Of a DNA stretch of 9,792 nucleotides, positions 1-6,270 are shown in pieces. Within the stretch, counting starts at the first letter, position 1. Each line of letters opens with the position of its first letter. The DNA comes from CAZWIT01 sp964533435 (GTDB lineage: Bacteria > Patescibacteriota > Patescibacteriia > UBA1558 > GWA2-36-10), in contig CAZHLU010000035.1 in the NCBI GenBank assembly GCA_964533435.1, positions 1 to 9,792 on the forward strand. Reading direction: 5' to 3'. The notes beneath the pieces were generated by a model. The model saw only the letters and a program-made list of their open reading frames with translations, had not been told where the DNA came from and ran no database searches. Both the position numbers and the translations under genes were made by a program.

Positions 1-31
1 AAAACACCCTTTGTCAATCAAAATTAATCTA

Positions 32-1309
32 CTAGCGACTAACTTTTGCAACTAATAATTCATCAGCATCCCAAGGCCTAGCCATAATTTCATAAACAAC
101 CTGCTCCATCTTACTACCTCTGGAACCTTTGATTAAAATAACATCACTATCCTTTAATCTTTCTTGTAAAAATATTCCTGCCTCTATAGTTTGCGGAAAA
201 TGATAAATATGATCCTCGGGCATGCCTTGATCTTGTGCGCTCCGAGCAATATCGCGTGATTTTTCACCAACAACAAATAAATAATCAATCTTAAATTTAG
301 CTACTGCCTCCCCTACTTGTCTGTGAGCTTCTTCACTAAAACCACCCAATTCTCTCATATCACCAAAAACTGCTATCTTTCTACCAACTATTGGAAAATC
401 TTTTAATATTTCTAAAGCTGCCAAACAAGATTGCGGGGAAGCATTATAAGTATCATCGATAATCCAAGTATTTTTTATACCTTTGATTAAATTAGTGCGG
501 CCCAAGGCTGATTTATAATTCATTAAAGATTGACTAATCTCTACTAAATTTAAACCCATGAGCAAGCCAACTGAAGCAGCGGCCGCACTAGCTGCGGCTT
601 GTTGCTTACCTAAAACATTTGGCAAAAATACTGGGGTTTCAGCACCTTTAAATTTTAATTTAAAACTGGTGCCATAACTATCATTCTTTTTTGTTAAATG
701 CACCTGTTCAATCTGCAAACTACTATCAGCACTAGTACCAAATGTGTGAAGATTATTTTTAATCTGAGGAATAATTTTTTGTAAATAAAGATCATCACTA
801 TTTAAAACTGCCCAATCACCAGCTTTTAATTTTTTAAAAATCCTAGATTTTTCAATTAACACTTTATCTATGCTAGCAAAAAACTCTAAATGACTAGCAC
901 CAATAGCTGTAATTACTGCTATATGAGGTGGTGCAATATCAACTAAATAATCAATATTGCCAGGACGATCTGCTCCCATTTCTAAAATTAAAACTTGCGG
1001 ATATTTTTTATCTGTAAATAATAAATTTTTCAGGGCTCTCAAAAAAATACTTAGCCAAACAAAAATATTTTTTCCCGCAGCCAGATCATCCCCTAAAATA
1101 GTAAGAGGCAAACCAATTTCGTTATTATAATTCTTTTTGCCATAACGGATAGAAAATTTTGGTGCCAAAACAGTAGCAATTGCAAATTTTGCTGATGTTT
1201 TACCAACTGAACCAGTAATACCAATTACTTTTGGTTGGTATTTTTTAATAGTTGCCTTAGCTAGTACCTTAAGTAGCCAAAACAATGGTTTTCTCAAAAT
1301 TTTGCTCAT
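32..1309 (-). CDS. murF: MurF-type Mur ligase lacking the usual N-terminal domain (UDP-MurNAc-tripeptide--D-Ala-D-Ala ligase)
   Basis: Likely the cytoplasmic ATP-dependent ligase that adds D-Ala-D-Ala to UDP-MurNAc-tripeptide, the last step in making the soluble wall precursor. Visible motifs in the 425 residues: P-loop TGSVGKTS (32-39), YNNEIGLP (61-68), the ligase segment ILEMGADRPGN (108-118), SHLE (139-142), the MurF signature DDTYNASPQS (285-294), FGDMRELG (315-322) and KGSRGSKMEQVV (394-405). In characterised MurF such as the E. coli enzyme the P-loop lies near residue 107; here it is near 33, so the N-terminal nucleotide-sugar-binding domain is replaced by about 28 basic and hydrophobic residues that could form an amphipathic helix. 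The central and C-terminal domains look complete. It is the last visible gene of the dcw operon, 11 bases after ftsI. No Shine-Dalgarno precedes the ATG. Family assignment is firm; exact substrate is inferred. Confidence 0.9.
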   Translation of the reverse strand: MSKILRKPLFWLLKVLAKATIKKYQPKVIGITGSVGKTSAKFAIATVLAPKFSIRYGKKNYNNEIGLPLTILGDDLAAGKNIFVWLSIFLRALKNLLFTDKKYPQVLILEMGADRPGNIDYLVDIAPPHIAVITAIGASHLEFFASIDKVLIEKSRIFKKLKAGDWAVLNSDDLYLQKIIPQIKNNLHTFGTSADSSLQIEQVHLTKKNDSYGTSFKLKFKGAETPVFLPNVLGKQQAAASAAAASVGLLMGLNLVEISQSLMNYKSALGRTNLIKGIKNTWIIDDTYNASPQSCLAALEILKDFPIVGRKIAVFGDMRELGGFSEEAHRQVGEAVAKFKIDYLFVVGEKSRDIARSAQDQGMPEDHIYHFPQTIEAGIFLQERLKDSDVILIKGSRGSKMEQVVYEIMARPWDADELLVAKVSR

Positions 1310-1320
1310 TTTACTAATAT

Positions 1321-3129
1321 TTAACGACTTGGCGGAATGCGATAGTATTCTAACAGAAATTTAGCAATTTCGCCAAATAAAGGAATAGCCGTGCCTTCAG
1401 AATATTGAGCAGTCTTAGGATTGTCCAATTTTACTAACATAGTGAATTTTGGATTTTCATTAGGAGCAAAACCAATAAAACTATGGATAGTAACACTAGC
1501 ATCGTATTTTTTAGAGCCAATGTTTGCTACTTGAGCCGTACCAGATTTACCAGCAACAAAATACCCAGGCACTCGAGCAGCAACAGCATGTTCACTATCT
1601 ACCACGTGCACCAACATTGCCGATAATGTTGAAGCTGTTTGTGTAGAAATTACTTCTCGACGTAAAATTTTAGGTTCATATTCAGCAATAACTTTATCAT
1701 TGTAGCGGACTGAACTAATGATATAAGGCTGCATCAAATTACCACGATTAGCAATCACATTAAAAGCATTCACCATCTGTAAAGGCGTAACTGTAATACC
1801 CTGACCATAAGAAGCAGTTGCTTTATAAATATCCCCCTTTTTTTCTAATTCACTTATATCACCTTTAGCTTCCTGACTTAAATAAATATTGGTCGGCTCA
1901 CCAAAACCAAAATTTTTCATATAATCATGAAATACTTTGTTTGGCACATCTTGAGTAGCCCGGACAATACCAGTATTAATAGAATAGGCTAATACTTTTT
2001 TCATATCAACAAAACCATAGGTTTTGTTACCAGCGTTACGAATAATTTGACCACCCGCAAACTTAATTTCACCCTTATCTTCATACATTGTAGTTGGGTT
2101 CACTTTACCTTGATCAATGGCAATTGCCATAGCAATAGCCTTCATAACTGAACCAGGCTCATAAGCTTGATAAACGGCTAGATTATTATAAACATTAGCA
2201 TCGCTTACCTTACTATATTCATTAGGGTCAAAACTAGGATAATTACACATAGCTCGAATAGCTCCTGTGCTACTATCTAAAATAATCAAAGAACCACTGT
2301 CGGCACTGTGTTTTATGACTGATTTTTCTAGCATCTTACAGGCTTTGTATTGGACAGTATGATCAATGGTCAAAACTAAATCCGCACCATTAACTGCAGC
2401 TTCGGCTTGACTATCAGCAAGCAATACTCCGGCTACATCTTTTTCACCTAAAACCCAACCAGTTTGTCCTGATAAATCTTTTTCAAAATAGGCTTCTAGA
2501 CCATATTTACCAACGCGACTGACTCCGTCTTCAGCAAAACCCAAAAATCCCAAAATATGAGCACCAACTTCCTTGTCAGGATAATAACGTAAAACACTCT
2601 TATTAAAACTAATACCTAATTCTTCAATTGTCCTTAATTTATCTTTACTTGATTTACCCTTGTTAACATCAACTAAAATTTCTTCTAATTTTGATTTAAT
2701 AGTTATTACTTTATCTTCGCTAATATTTTTGGCAAGCAACTCATAACGCTTATCAACTAATTTTAGCTTTTCTAAAACAACGTTTTTATCCATCTCCAAA
2801 ACTTCAGCTAAAATATCAGCCATATTTTGAGGACGAGTGATTTTACTAGGATTTAAAATAACTTCATAATACACTTTATTAACTGCCAAAGGATAAAACT
2901 GCTCTGTTTCTGTTTCAGAACTTAGAGATAATATTCTCCCCCGCTCTGGCTTTACCTCCTGTTCAACACCACGCTGTGATAAGCCTAAATCAAAATAATA
3001 TTTATTTTTAATAATTTGCAAATAAAACAAGCGGCCAATGACCGCTAGTATAAATAAAAAAATAATACTCTGTAAAATGTTAGTTCTGGTAATAATAGTC
3101 TGATTAAAGCTGTTGCGTCCCCAATTCAT
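1321..3129 (-). CDS. ftsI: FtsI/PBP2-like class B penicillin-binding protein (septal transpeptidase)
   Basis: Membrane-anchored D,D-transpeptidase that crosslinks septal peptidoglycan with its FtsW-type partner. The 602 residues show a short cytoplasmic start, one membrane anchor (about 19-40), a PBP dimerisation domain beginning with the conserved ERGRIL (62-67) and running to about 240, then the transpeptidase domain. All three active-site motifs are present: SVMK (catalytic Ser327, Lys330), SIN (383-385, where SSN or SVN is more usual) and KSGTA (528-532). EPGS before the serine and GFAPNENPKF (553-562) are also typical. There are no C-terminal PASTA repeats. It lies 24 bases after ftsL and 11 before murF, the normal dcw position except that murE is not between ftsI and murF. 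The ATG has no clear Shine-Dalgarno. Assignment to FtsI rather than another class B PBP rests mainly on context. Confidence 0.93.
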   Translation of the reverse strand: MNWGRNSFNQTIITRTNILQSIIFLFILAVIGRLFYLQIIKNKYYFDLGLSQRGVEQEVKPERGRILSLSSETETEQFYPLAVNKVYYEVILNPSKITRPQNMADILAEVLEMDKNVVLEKLKLVDKRYELLAKNISEDKVITIKSKLEEILVDVNKGKSSKDKLRTIEELGISFNKSVLRYYPDKEVGAHILGFLGFAEDGVSRVGKYGLEAYFEKDLSGQTGWVLGEKDVAGVLLADSQAEAAVNGADLVLTIDHTVQYKACKMLEKSVIKHSADSGSLIILDSSTGAIRAMCNYPSFDPNEYSKVSDANVYNNLAVYQAYEPGSVMKAIAMAIAIDQGKVNPTTMYEDKGEIKFAGGQIIRNAGNKTYGFVDMKKVLAYSINTGIVRATQDVPNKVFHDYMKNFGFGEPTNIYLSQEAKGDISELEKKGDIYKATASYGQGITVTPLQMVNAFNVIANRGNLMQPYIISSVRYNDKVIAEYEPKILRREVISTQTASTLSAMLVHVVDSEHAVAARVPGYFVAGKSGTAQVANIGSKKYDASVTIHSFIGFAPNENPKFTMLVKLDNPKTAQYSEGTAIPLFGEIAKFLLEYYRIPPSR

Positions 3130-3153
3130 AGATTACCAAAACTAATTTTTAGT

Positions 3154-3474
3154 TTATTTTAAAGCCACCTTATCATCAGATACTGTCAAATATGCTACAT
3201 TTTTATTATCAACTTTAACCAAATTTAAACGTTGACTGGCATTTTCAATGCGATCTAAAGCCTGTAATTGACTAACAGCCGCATCTAAAATACGTTGCTC
3301 ATCTTCTAACTTTCTAATATTCTTACTTAATTCATTACGCTCTAAATTTTGACTAGTAGAAAGATTAGAGGCTACTAGGCCAAACATCCAAAGCAAAACT
3401 ATCATTGCTAAGTATAAACCGTTACGTTTTTTTAAAATTGTCAACATTTTTAATAAAGTTTGTGATTTTAACAT
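3154..3474 (-). CDS. ftsL: FtsL-like cell division protein
   Basis: Small bitopic divisome protein of 106 residues that, by family knowledge, pairs with a FtsB/DivIC partner and helps activate the FtsWI synthase. Visible are a basic N-terminus (KKR near 15-17), one transmembrane helix (about 19-37), an extracytoplasmic coiled-coil stretch (about 42-80, LERNELSKNIRKLEDEQRIL) and a short tail with ASQRLNLVKV, matching the region after the coiled coil in FtsL proteins. FtsL sequences diverge strongly, so the name depends on topology plus position between rsmH (23 bases upstream) and ftsI. Met10 is an alternative start; the first Met is kept because it leaves a longer basic leader. The bases before the ATG are almost pure A/T with no Shine-Dalgarno. 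Confidence 0.82.
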   Translation of the reverse strand: MLKSQTLLKMLTILKKRNGLYLAMIVLLWMFGLVASNLSTSQNLERNELSKNIRKLEDEQRILDAAVSQLQALDRIENASQRLNLVKVDNKNVAYLTVSDDKVALK

Positions 3475-3497
3475 ATCTTTTATTTTTGTTTTTATTT

Positions 3498-4466
3498 TTA
3501 TAATTTTTGGGCAACTCTTAATATCGCACTACGACTACGAGGATTTAAGGCAATCTCTTCATCGCTAGGCTTAACTGCCTTTTTGGTAATTATTTTTAAA
3601 CTGGGTTTTAAACCGCAAACACATTGAGGTGAAGCAGGCGGACAGATGCAAGGACGTGCTTTTCTTATCAAAAATTGTTTCACTATCCTATCCTCAAGGG
3701 AGTGAAAACTGATTACAGCCAGCTGTCCGCCTGGGGCCAAGATTTCAACTGCTTGTGGCAAAAAAGCTTGTAAATTTGTTAATTCTTGATTAACCGCTAT
3801 CCGCAAAGCCTGAAAAACCTTAGTAGCAGGATGGCGACGGAATTTTTTTAAATCACTTTCTTTTATATTTAATATTCGAAGTATGGCGGAGACAAGCATG
3901 GGAGTCTCTATATACTTTTGTTTTTGTTTTGATATAGCTTCTCGCCAAAGGACTAAACCTTTAGCCAGGCGCTTAGCCTGCAATTCTTCGCCATACTCCT
4001 TGAATATTTTAAATAAATTTGCTTCCGACCAAGTAAGAATAATATCACTAGCAGTCAAACTGTCACCGCTATCGTCAAAACGCATATCGAGCCTGCCTTG
4101 ATCTTTAAAAGAAAAACCACGCTGCGCTTGATCCAGCTGATCAGAAGATAAACCTAAATCCACAATAATGCCGGAAACGGCACCGAAATTTTTATGTTCC
4201 TGATAAATTTTTTTTAAATGAGCGTAACTATCGTGAACAACTATTAAACGATTTTTATATTCACTTAAATTTTGCTTTGCTGCTGTCAGTGCTCTTTCGT
4301 CAAGTTCAATAGCTAAAACTTTTCCACTTGGTCCAGTTTTTTTTAAAATAGCAGCACTATGCCCACCGCCACCCAAGGTCCCATCAATAAAATTCTGATT
4401 ACTAAGCGGTTTTAAATAAGCTAATACTTCCTGACTCAAAACACTTTGGTGTTTAAATGGCGGCAT
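3498..4466 (-). CDS. rsmH: 16S rRNA (cytosine(1402)-N(4))-methyltransferase RsmH (MraW)
   Basis: SAM-dependent enzyme that N4-methylates C1402 of 16S rRNA in the decoding centre. With the start chosen here it is 322 residues, close to the family's usual 300-320. Motifs: SAM-binding DGTLGGGGHS (28-37), acidic LAIELDERAL (51-60), DLGLSSDQLD (103-112), GFSF (117-120), LDMRF (126-130), RHPATKVFQALRI (211-223), ISFHSLEDR (252-260) and terminal NPRSRSA (308-314). A four-cysteine cluster (C273, C275, C282, C284) lies where many RsmH proteins carry CxC-type residues and could bind metal. An ATG 18 bases earlier is also open but would overlap mraZ; the start at 4466 is preferred because it gives the usual short lead into HQSVLSQEVL and begins one base after the mraZ stop, suggesting translational coupling. 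Confidence 0.96.
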   Translation of the reverse strand: MPPFKHQSVLSQEVLAYLKPLSNQNFIDGTLGGGGHSAAILKKTGPSGKVLAIELDERALTAAKQNLSEYKNRLIVVHDSYAHLKKIYQEHKNFGAVSGIIVDLGLSSDQLDQAQRGFSFKDQGRLDMRFDDSGDSLTASDIILTWSEANLFKIFKEYGEELQAKRLAKGLVLWREAISKQKQKYIETPMLVSAILRILNIKESDLKKFRRHPATKVFQALRIAVNQELTNLQAFLPQAVEILAPGGQLAVISFHSLEDRIVKQFLIRKARPCICPPASPQCVCGLKPSLKIITKKAVKPSDEEIALNPRSRSAILRVAQKL

Positions 4467-4467
4467 A

Positions 4468-4899
4468 CTAAATACCCAAATCAATCAAACTCTCGGCTAT
4501 ATTATTACTGTCTTTATCAGCTACTCTTTGATATTTAGCCCACAATTTATCATCCCAAACTTCTAAACGGTTATAAAGACCAGCTATTACTATTTGTTTA
4601 TTTAAAGAAGCAAACTCCTTTAAGTAATCAGGCAACACTACCCTACCTTGTTTATCAAGCACAACGTCCATAGCACCAGCCAACATCATACGCGAAAAAG
4701 CACGAGATTTAGCTTGGCTAATTGGCAAGTTAGTTAATTTATCAACTAATTTTTGCCATTCTTTGGCAGTATAAATAAATAAACAGTTATCTAAACCCTT
4801 GGTGATAACTAAGCCATCAGAAAATTGTTGGCGAAACTTACTAGGTATAGCCAAACGATTCTTTTCATCTAAGTTGTATTTGTATTCGCCAATAAACAT
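4468..4899 (-). CDS. mraZ: MraZ, SpoVT/AbrB-fold transcriptional regulator of the dcw operon
   Basis: DNA-binding protein of 143 residues (the family is usually about 140-150) that forms ring oligomers and binds GTGG-type repeats in its own promoter. Two tandem SpoVT/AbrB-like half-domains are visible, each with the conserved D-K-x-x-R-x-x-x-P pattern: DEKNRLAIPSKFR (11-23) and DKQGRVVLPDYLK (82-94). The N-terminal MFIGEYKYNLDEKNR is close to canonical. It is the first gene of the operon, with a strong promoter and candidate MraZ boxes just upstream, so autoregulation is likely by analogy with E. coli. A perfect DnaA box occupies the usual ribosome-binding position; its TGTGGAT is at best a very poor Shine-Dalgarno. 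Confidence 0.96.
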   Translation of the reverse strand: MFIGEYKYNLDEKNRLAIPSKFRQQFSDGLVITKGLDNCLFIYTAKEWQKLVDKLTNLPISQAKSRAFSRMMLAGAMDVVLDKQGRVVLPDYLKEFASLNKQIVIAGLYNRLEVWDDKLWAKYQRVADKDSNNIAESLIDLGI

Positions 4900-4904
4900 A
4901 AAAC

Positions 4905-4913
4905 TTATCCACA
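4905..4913 (+). promoter_or_regulatory. DnaA box 1 (TTATCCACA)
   Basis: Perfect match to the high-affinity DnaA box consensus. It lies 5 bases upstream of the mraZ start codon, inside the predicted mRNA leader, so DnaA bound here could block elongation or initiation at the dcw promoter. It has the same orientation as the other two boxes. The sequence match is certain; DnaA occupancy is inferred. Confidence 0.65.
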
Positions 4914-4929
4914 GCCCAAACTAGTTATT

Positions 4930-4976
4930 CCCCACTTTTTACCACTTTTATACTTTCTTAGTACATTATACCCCAC
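4930..4976 (-). promoter_or_regulatory. Candidate MraZ-binding GTGG repeats
   Basis: Read on the minus strand, GTGGGG occurs at 4976-4971 directly against the -10 element, GTGGT at 4945-4941 and GTGGGG at 4935-4930. The last two are spaced exactly 10 bases apart, matching the TGGGN-plus-five-base spacing known for MraZ operators in E. coli. A further TGGGC at 4918-4914 is out of phase. The position around the promoter and start site of mraZ supports autoregulation; binding is inferred. Confidence 0.6.
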
Positions 4977-4994
4977 TGACAATACAAATGTCAA
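4965..4994 (-). promoter_or_regulatory. Sigma-70-type promoter of the mraZ-rsmH-ftsL-ftsI-murF operon
   Basis: On the minus strand a perfect -35 (TTGACA, 4994-4989) is followed after 18 bases by a perfect -10 (TATAAT, 4970-4965). The start site is expected near 4958, giving a leader of about 59 bases. The -35 is also one arm of a small inverted repeat (TGACA, 7 bases, TGTCA, 4977-4993) that could be an operator or chance. Confidence 0.82.
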
Positions 4995-5011
4995 TAAAAT
5001 AAAGGCTTTAC

Positions 5012-5020
5012 TTATCCACA
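5012..5020 (+). promoter_or_regulatory. DnaA box 2 (TTATCCACA)
   Basis: Second perfect DnaA box, 107 bases from box 1. It is 18 bases upstream of the -35 element of the mraZ promoter, where DnaA could contact or compete with RNA polymerase. Function is inferred. Confidence 0.65.
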
Positions 5021-5075
5021 ATAATGCCTATGTTAAACAATTTTTTAACTTTTTTGCCAAATTTAAAAAAATAAC

Positions 5076-5084
5076 TTATCCACA
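5076..5084 (+). promoter_or_regulatory. DnaA box 3 (TTATCCACA)
   Basis: Third perfect DnaA box, 64 bases from box 2 and in the same orientation. A very AT-rich stretch (about 5031-5100) surrounds it, which would be compatible with easy unwinding. No further perfect copy was seen elsewhere in the window on either strand by eye. The 266-base gap between mraZ and the TsaB-like gene (4900-5165) is otherwise accounted for by the promoter, the MraZ boxes and a terminator. Confidence 0.65.
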
Positions 5085-5116
5085 TTATAAAAAAGACTTT
5101 TTAGTCCCCTGATTAT

Positions 5117-5144
5117 AAAAAAATAACCACTTAAAGTAGTTATT
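5117..5144 (-). terminator. Intrinsic terminator of the winged-helix/TsaB-like operon
   Basis: Read on the minus strand, AATAACTACT and AGTGGTTATT form a 10-base-pair stem with one U-G wobble and a 3-base loop, followed by a run of U. It starts 21 bases after the TsaB-like stop codon and separates that operon from the mraZ promoter. The stem is AT-rich, so efficiency may be modest. Confidence 0.75.
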
Positions 5145-5165
5145 TTATATAAAATTTATTAAAAA

Positions 5166-5594
5166 TTATTTAGTCAGTTTAAATTTATTAACTTTTTTGC
5201 TAATAGTAATATCAACTGGCCGTAAGTACTCAACCTTTAAAGGTGTAAAACCCTTTAGCTTTGATATTTTAGCAAATTGTTGACTCAAAACCTCAGCTTC
5301 AGTTAAGTGATAAAAAAACTCACCTGCTATTGGCTTTGCTTCTATCCAAGCTAAAGTATTAATAATAGCCGCTGCCAATTTTACTTGTGTAAGACTAGCT
5401 TCTTTTACTAATAAAATAAAAGCCGTTACTAAACTTAAATTCTTACCAGTTTTTTCAAAAAGCTTATCCAAAGCAACTAAGAAGCTGTCATTTTGTTCAA
5501 ACTTAGTAACTAATTGACTGGCTAATAATTTATCATCTTGATATAGCTGCCAAAGCGCTTGTTCTTTATCTTTTGTATTTAAAACTAAAATCAT
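5166..5594 (-). CDS. Short TsaB-like protein (half-length ASKHA-fold TsaD partner)
   Basis: Probably a reduced TsaB, the noncatalytic partner of TsaD in making N6-threonylcarbamoyladenosine at position 37 of ANN-decoding tRNAs. The 142 residues start with MILVLNTKDKEQALWQLY, which fits the first two ASKHA strands (TsaB MILAIDTS-like). SLTQVKLAAAIINTLAW (67-83) aligns with the TsaB segment SFTGLRIGLATAKGLAF, but the preceding GPG is replaced by KEA. PLKVEYLRP (118-126) resembles the PxYLR near the TsaB C-terminus. Standard TsaB is about 220-240 residues, so most of the second lobe is missing. Its ATG overlaps the upstream TGA by four bases (ATGA), indicating coupling. An AAGGAG 11 bases before the ATG, inside the upstream gene, is the only Shine-Dalgarno-like sequence seen before a start in this window. 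Homology is moderate and function inferred. Confidence 0.6.
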   Translation of the reverse strand: MILVLNTKDKEQALWQLYQDDKLLASQLVTKFEQNDSFLVALDKLFEKTGKNLSLVTAFILLVKEASLTQVKLAAAIINTLAWIEAKPIAGEFFYHLTEAEVLSQQFAKISKLKGFTPLKVEYLRPVDITISKKVNKFKLTK

Positions 5595-6211
5595 TTCTTT
5601 TCAGTCTCCTTAAAATGCTTAAAATTATAATCGGAAATAGTACTTAATTTTGGCTCCTTGGAAAGCTTATCAACTACTACTATCTTATTATGTGCCCAAA
5701 TATCATACAAAAATTTATCTACCACTGCCAAACGATAAAGATAATCTTCAGTACTAAGATAAGTAAATCTTAAATCGTGAGTCAAGCCTTCAGAAATTTT
5801 CTTTAAATATTTTTCAAAATCTTGTTTTTTTACTTTACCAACAATCAAAACGTCCGTCAAAGTCGGAGCCTTGGTCAACATGCCTGTAAAAACTAGAAGT
5901 TTTAAACCGGAAATTTTAGACATCTTGTCAGCTAAATACATATCATCCAAAGTAATAGCCTTGAGTACTAAATTTTTTATTTCTAAAAATAAAGGAAAAT
6001 CTTGATTAGTATAATAAAATTTCTTACCACTTTCCTCTGCCGAGTGCAAAAAACCAAAATTTTCTAGATTATCAAGTTCTCGTCTAATAGAATTTAGCTG
6101 TAAATTTAAAAGCCGTGCTAACTCTCGCATAAAAACCTTATCTTGAGCATGCACACAAAAAAACTTTAAAATTTCTGTTCTGGCTGTTGAACCAAAAATT
6201 TGTTCAAGCAT
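5591..6211 (-). CDS. Winged-helix DNA-binding protein with a degenerate nucleotidyltransferase-like domain
   Basis: A 206-residue protein with an N-terminal winged helix-turn-helix (about 1-70: IFGSTARTEILKFF, helix MRELARLLNLQLNSIRRELDNLE, wing KKFYYTN). After a short helical linker comes a segment like the core of the MNT/Pol-beta nucleotidyltransferase fold: LKLLVFTGMLTK (103-114) then LTDVLIVGKV (118-127). Active enzymes have a GSRARG-like motif and a D-x-D pair; here the glycine motif is lost and only one aspartate (Asp120) remains, so catalysis is unlikely. By family it could be a transcriptional regulator. It is cotranscribed with the TsaB-like gene and shares an interlocked promoter region with the divergent membrane-protein gene, which it could regulate. 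No Shine-Dalgarno precedes the ATG. Target DNA and ligand are unknown. Confidence 0.7.
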   Translation of the reverse strand: MLEQIFGSTARTEILKFFCVHAQDKVFMRELARLLNLQLNSIRRELDNLENFGFLHSAEESGKKFYYTNQDFPLFLEIKNLVLKAITLDDMYLADKMSKISGLKLLVFTGMLTKAPTLTDVLIVGKVKKQDFEKYLKKISEGLTHDLRFTYLSTEDYLYRLAVVDKFLYDIWAHNKIVVVDKLSKEPKLSTISDYNFKHFKETEKK

Positions 6212-6220
6212 AAAAAAATA

Positions 6221-6249
6221 TTTACTAAAATGGCTGAATATAGTATAAT
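6221..6249 (+). promoter_or_regulatory. Promoter of the PP2C-like/propeller membrane protein gene
   Basis: -35 TTTACT (6221-6226, four of six consensus bases), 17-base spacer, perfect -10 TATAAT (6244-6249). The start site would be near 6256, leaving about 15 bases of leader before the ATG at 6271 and no Shine-Dalgarno. Confidence 0.7.
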
Positions 6250-6270
6250 ATTATTCGTAACAAATGTAAA
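6242..6270 (-). promoter_or_regulatory. Promoter of the winged-helix/TsaB-like operon, interlocked with the divergent promoter
   Basis: On the minus strand, -35 TTTACA (6270-6265) is followed after 17 bases by -10 TATACT (6247-6242). Its -10 overlaps the plus-strand -10 by four bases and its -35 abuts the plus-strand ATG, so one polymerase bound here should exclude the other. The start site would be near 6235, with a leader of about 24 bases. Confidence 0.65.

Noticed and set aside
12..17. Minus-strand TTGACA just downstream of murF, a possible -35 for the next gene
   Set aside because: The matching -10 would fall outside the window, so the promoter cannot be supported.
3883..4101. Plus-strand open frame of 72 codons inside rsmH
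   Set aside because: Antisense to conserved RsmH motifs, with no recognisable domain or promoter; a shadow of the real gene.
4467..4484. Longer rsmH start (six extra residues MIWVFS)
   Set aside because: It would overlap the mraZ end by 17 bases and adds residues not typical of RsmH; the ATG one base after the mraZ stop fits better.
4900..5165. Calling the DnaA-box region a replication origin
   Set aside because: No dnaA or dnaN nearby, no clear DnaA-trio or divergent gene arrangement; the boxes fit promoter regulation at least as well.
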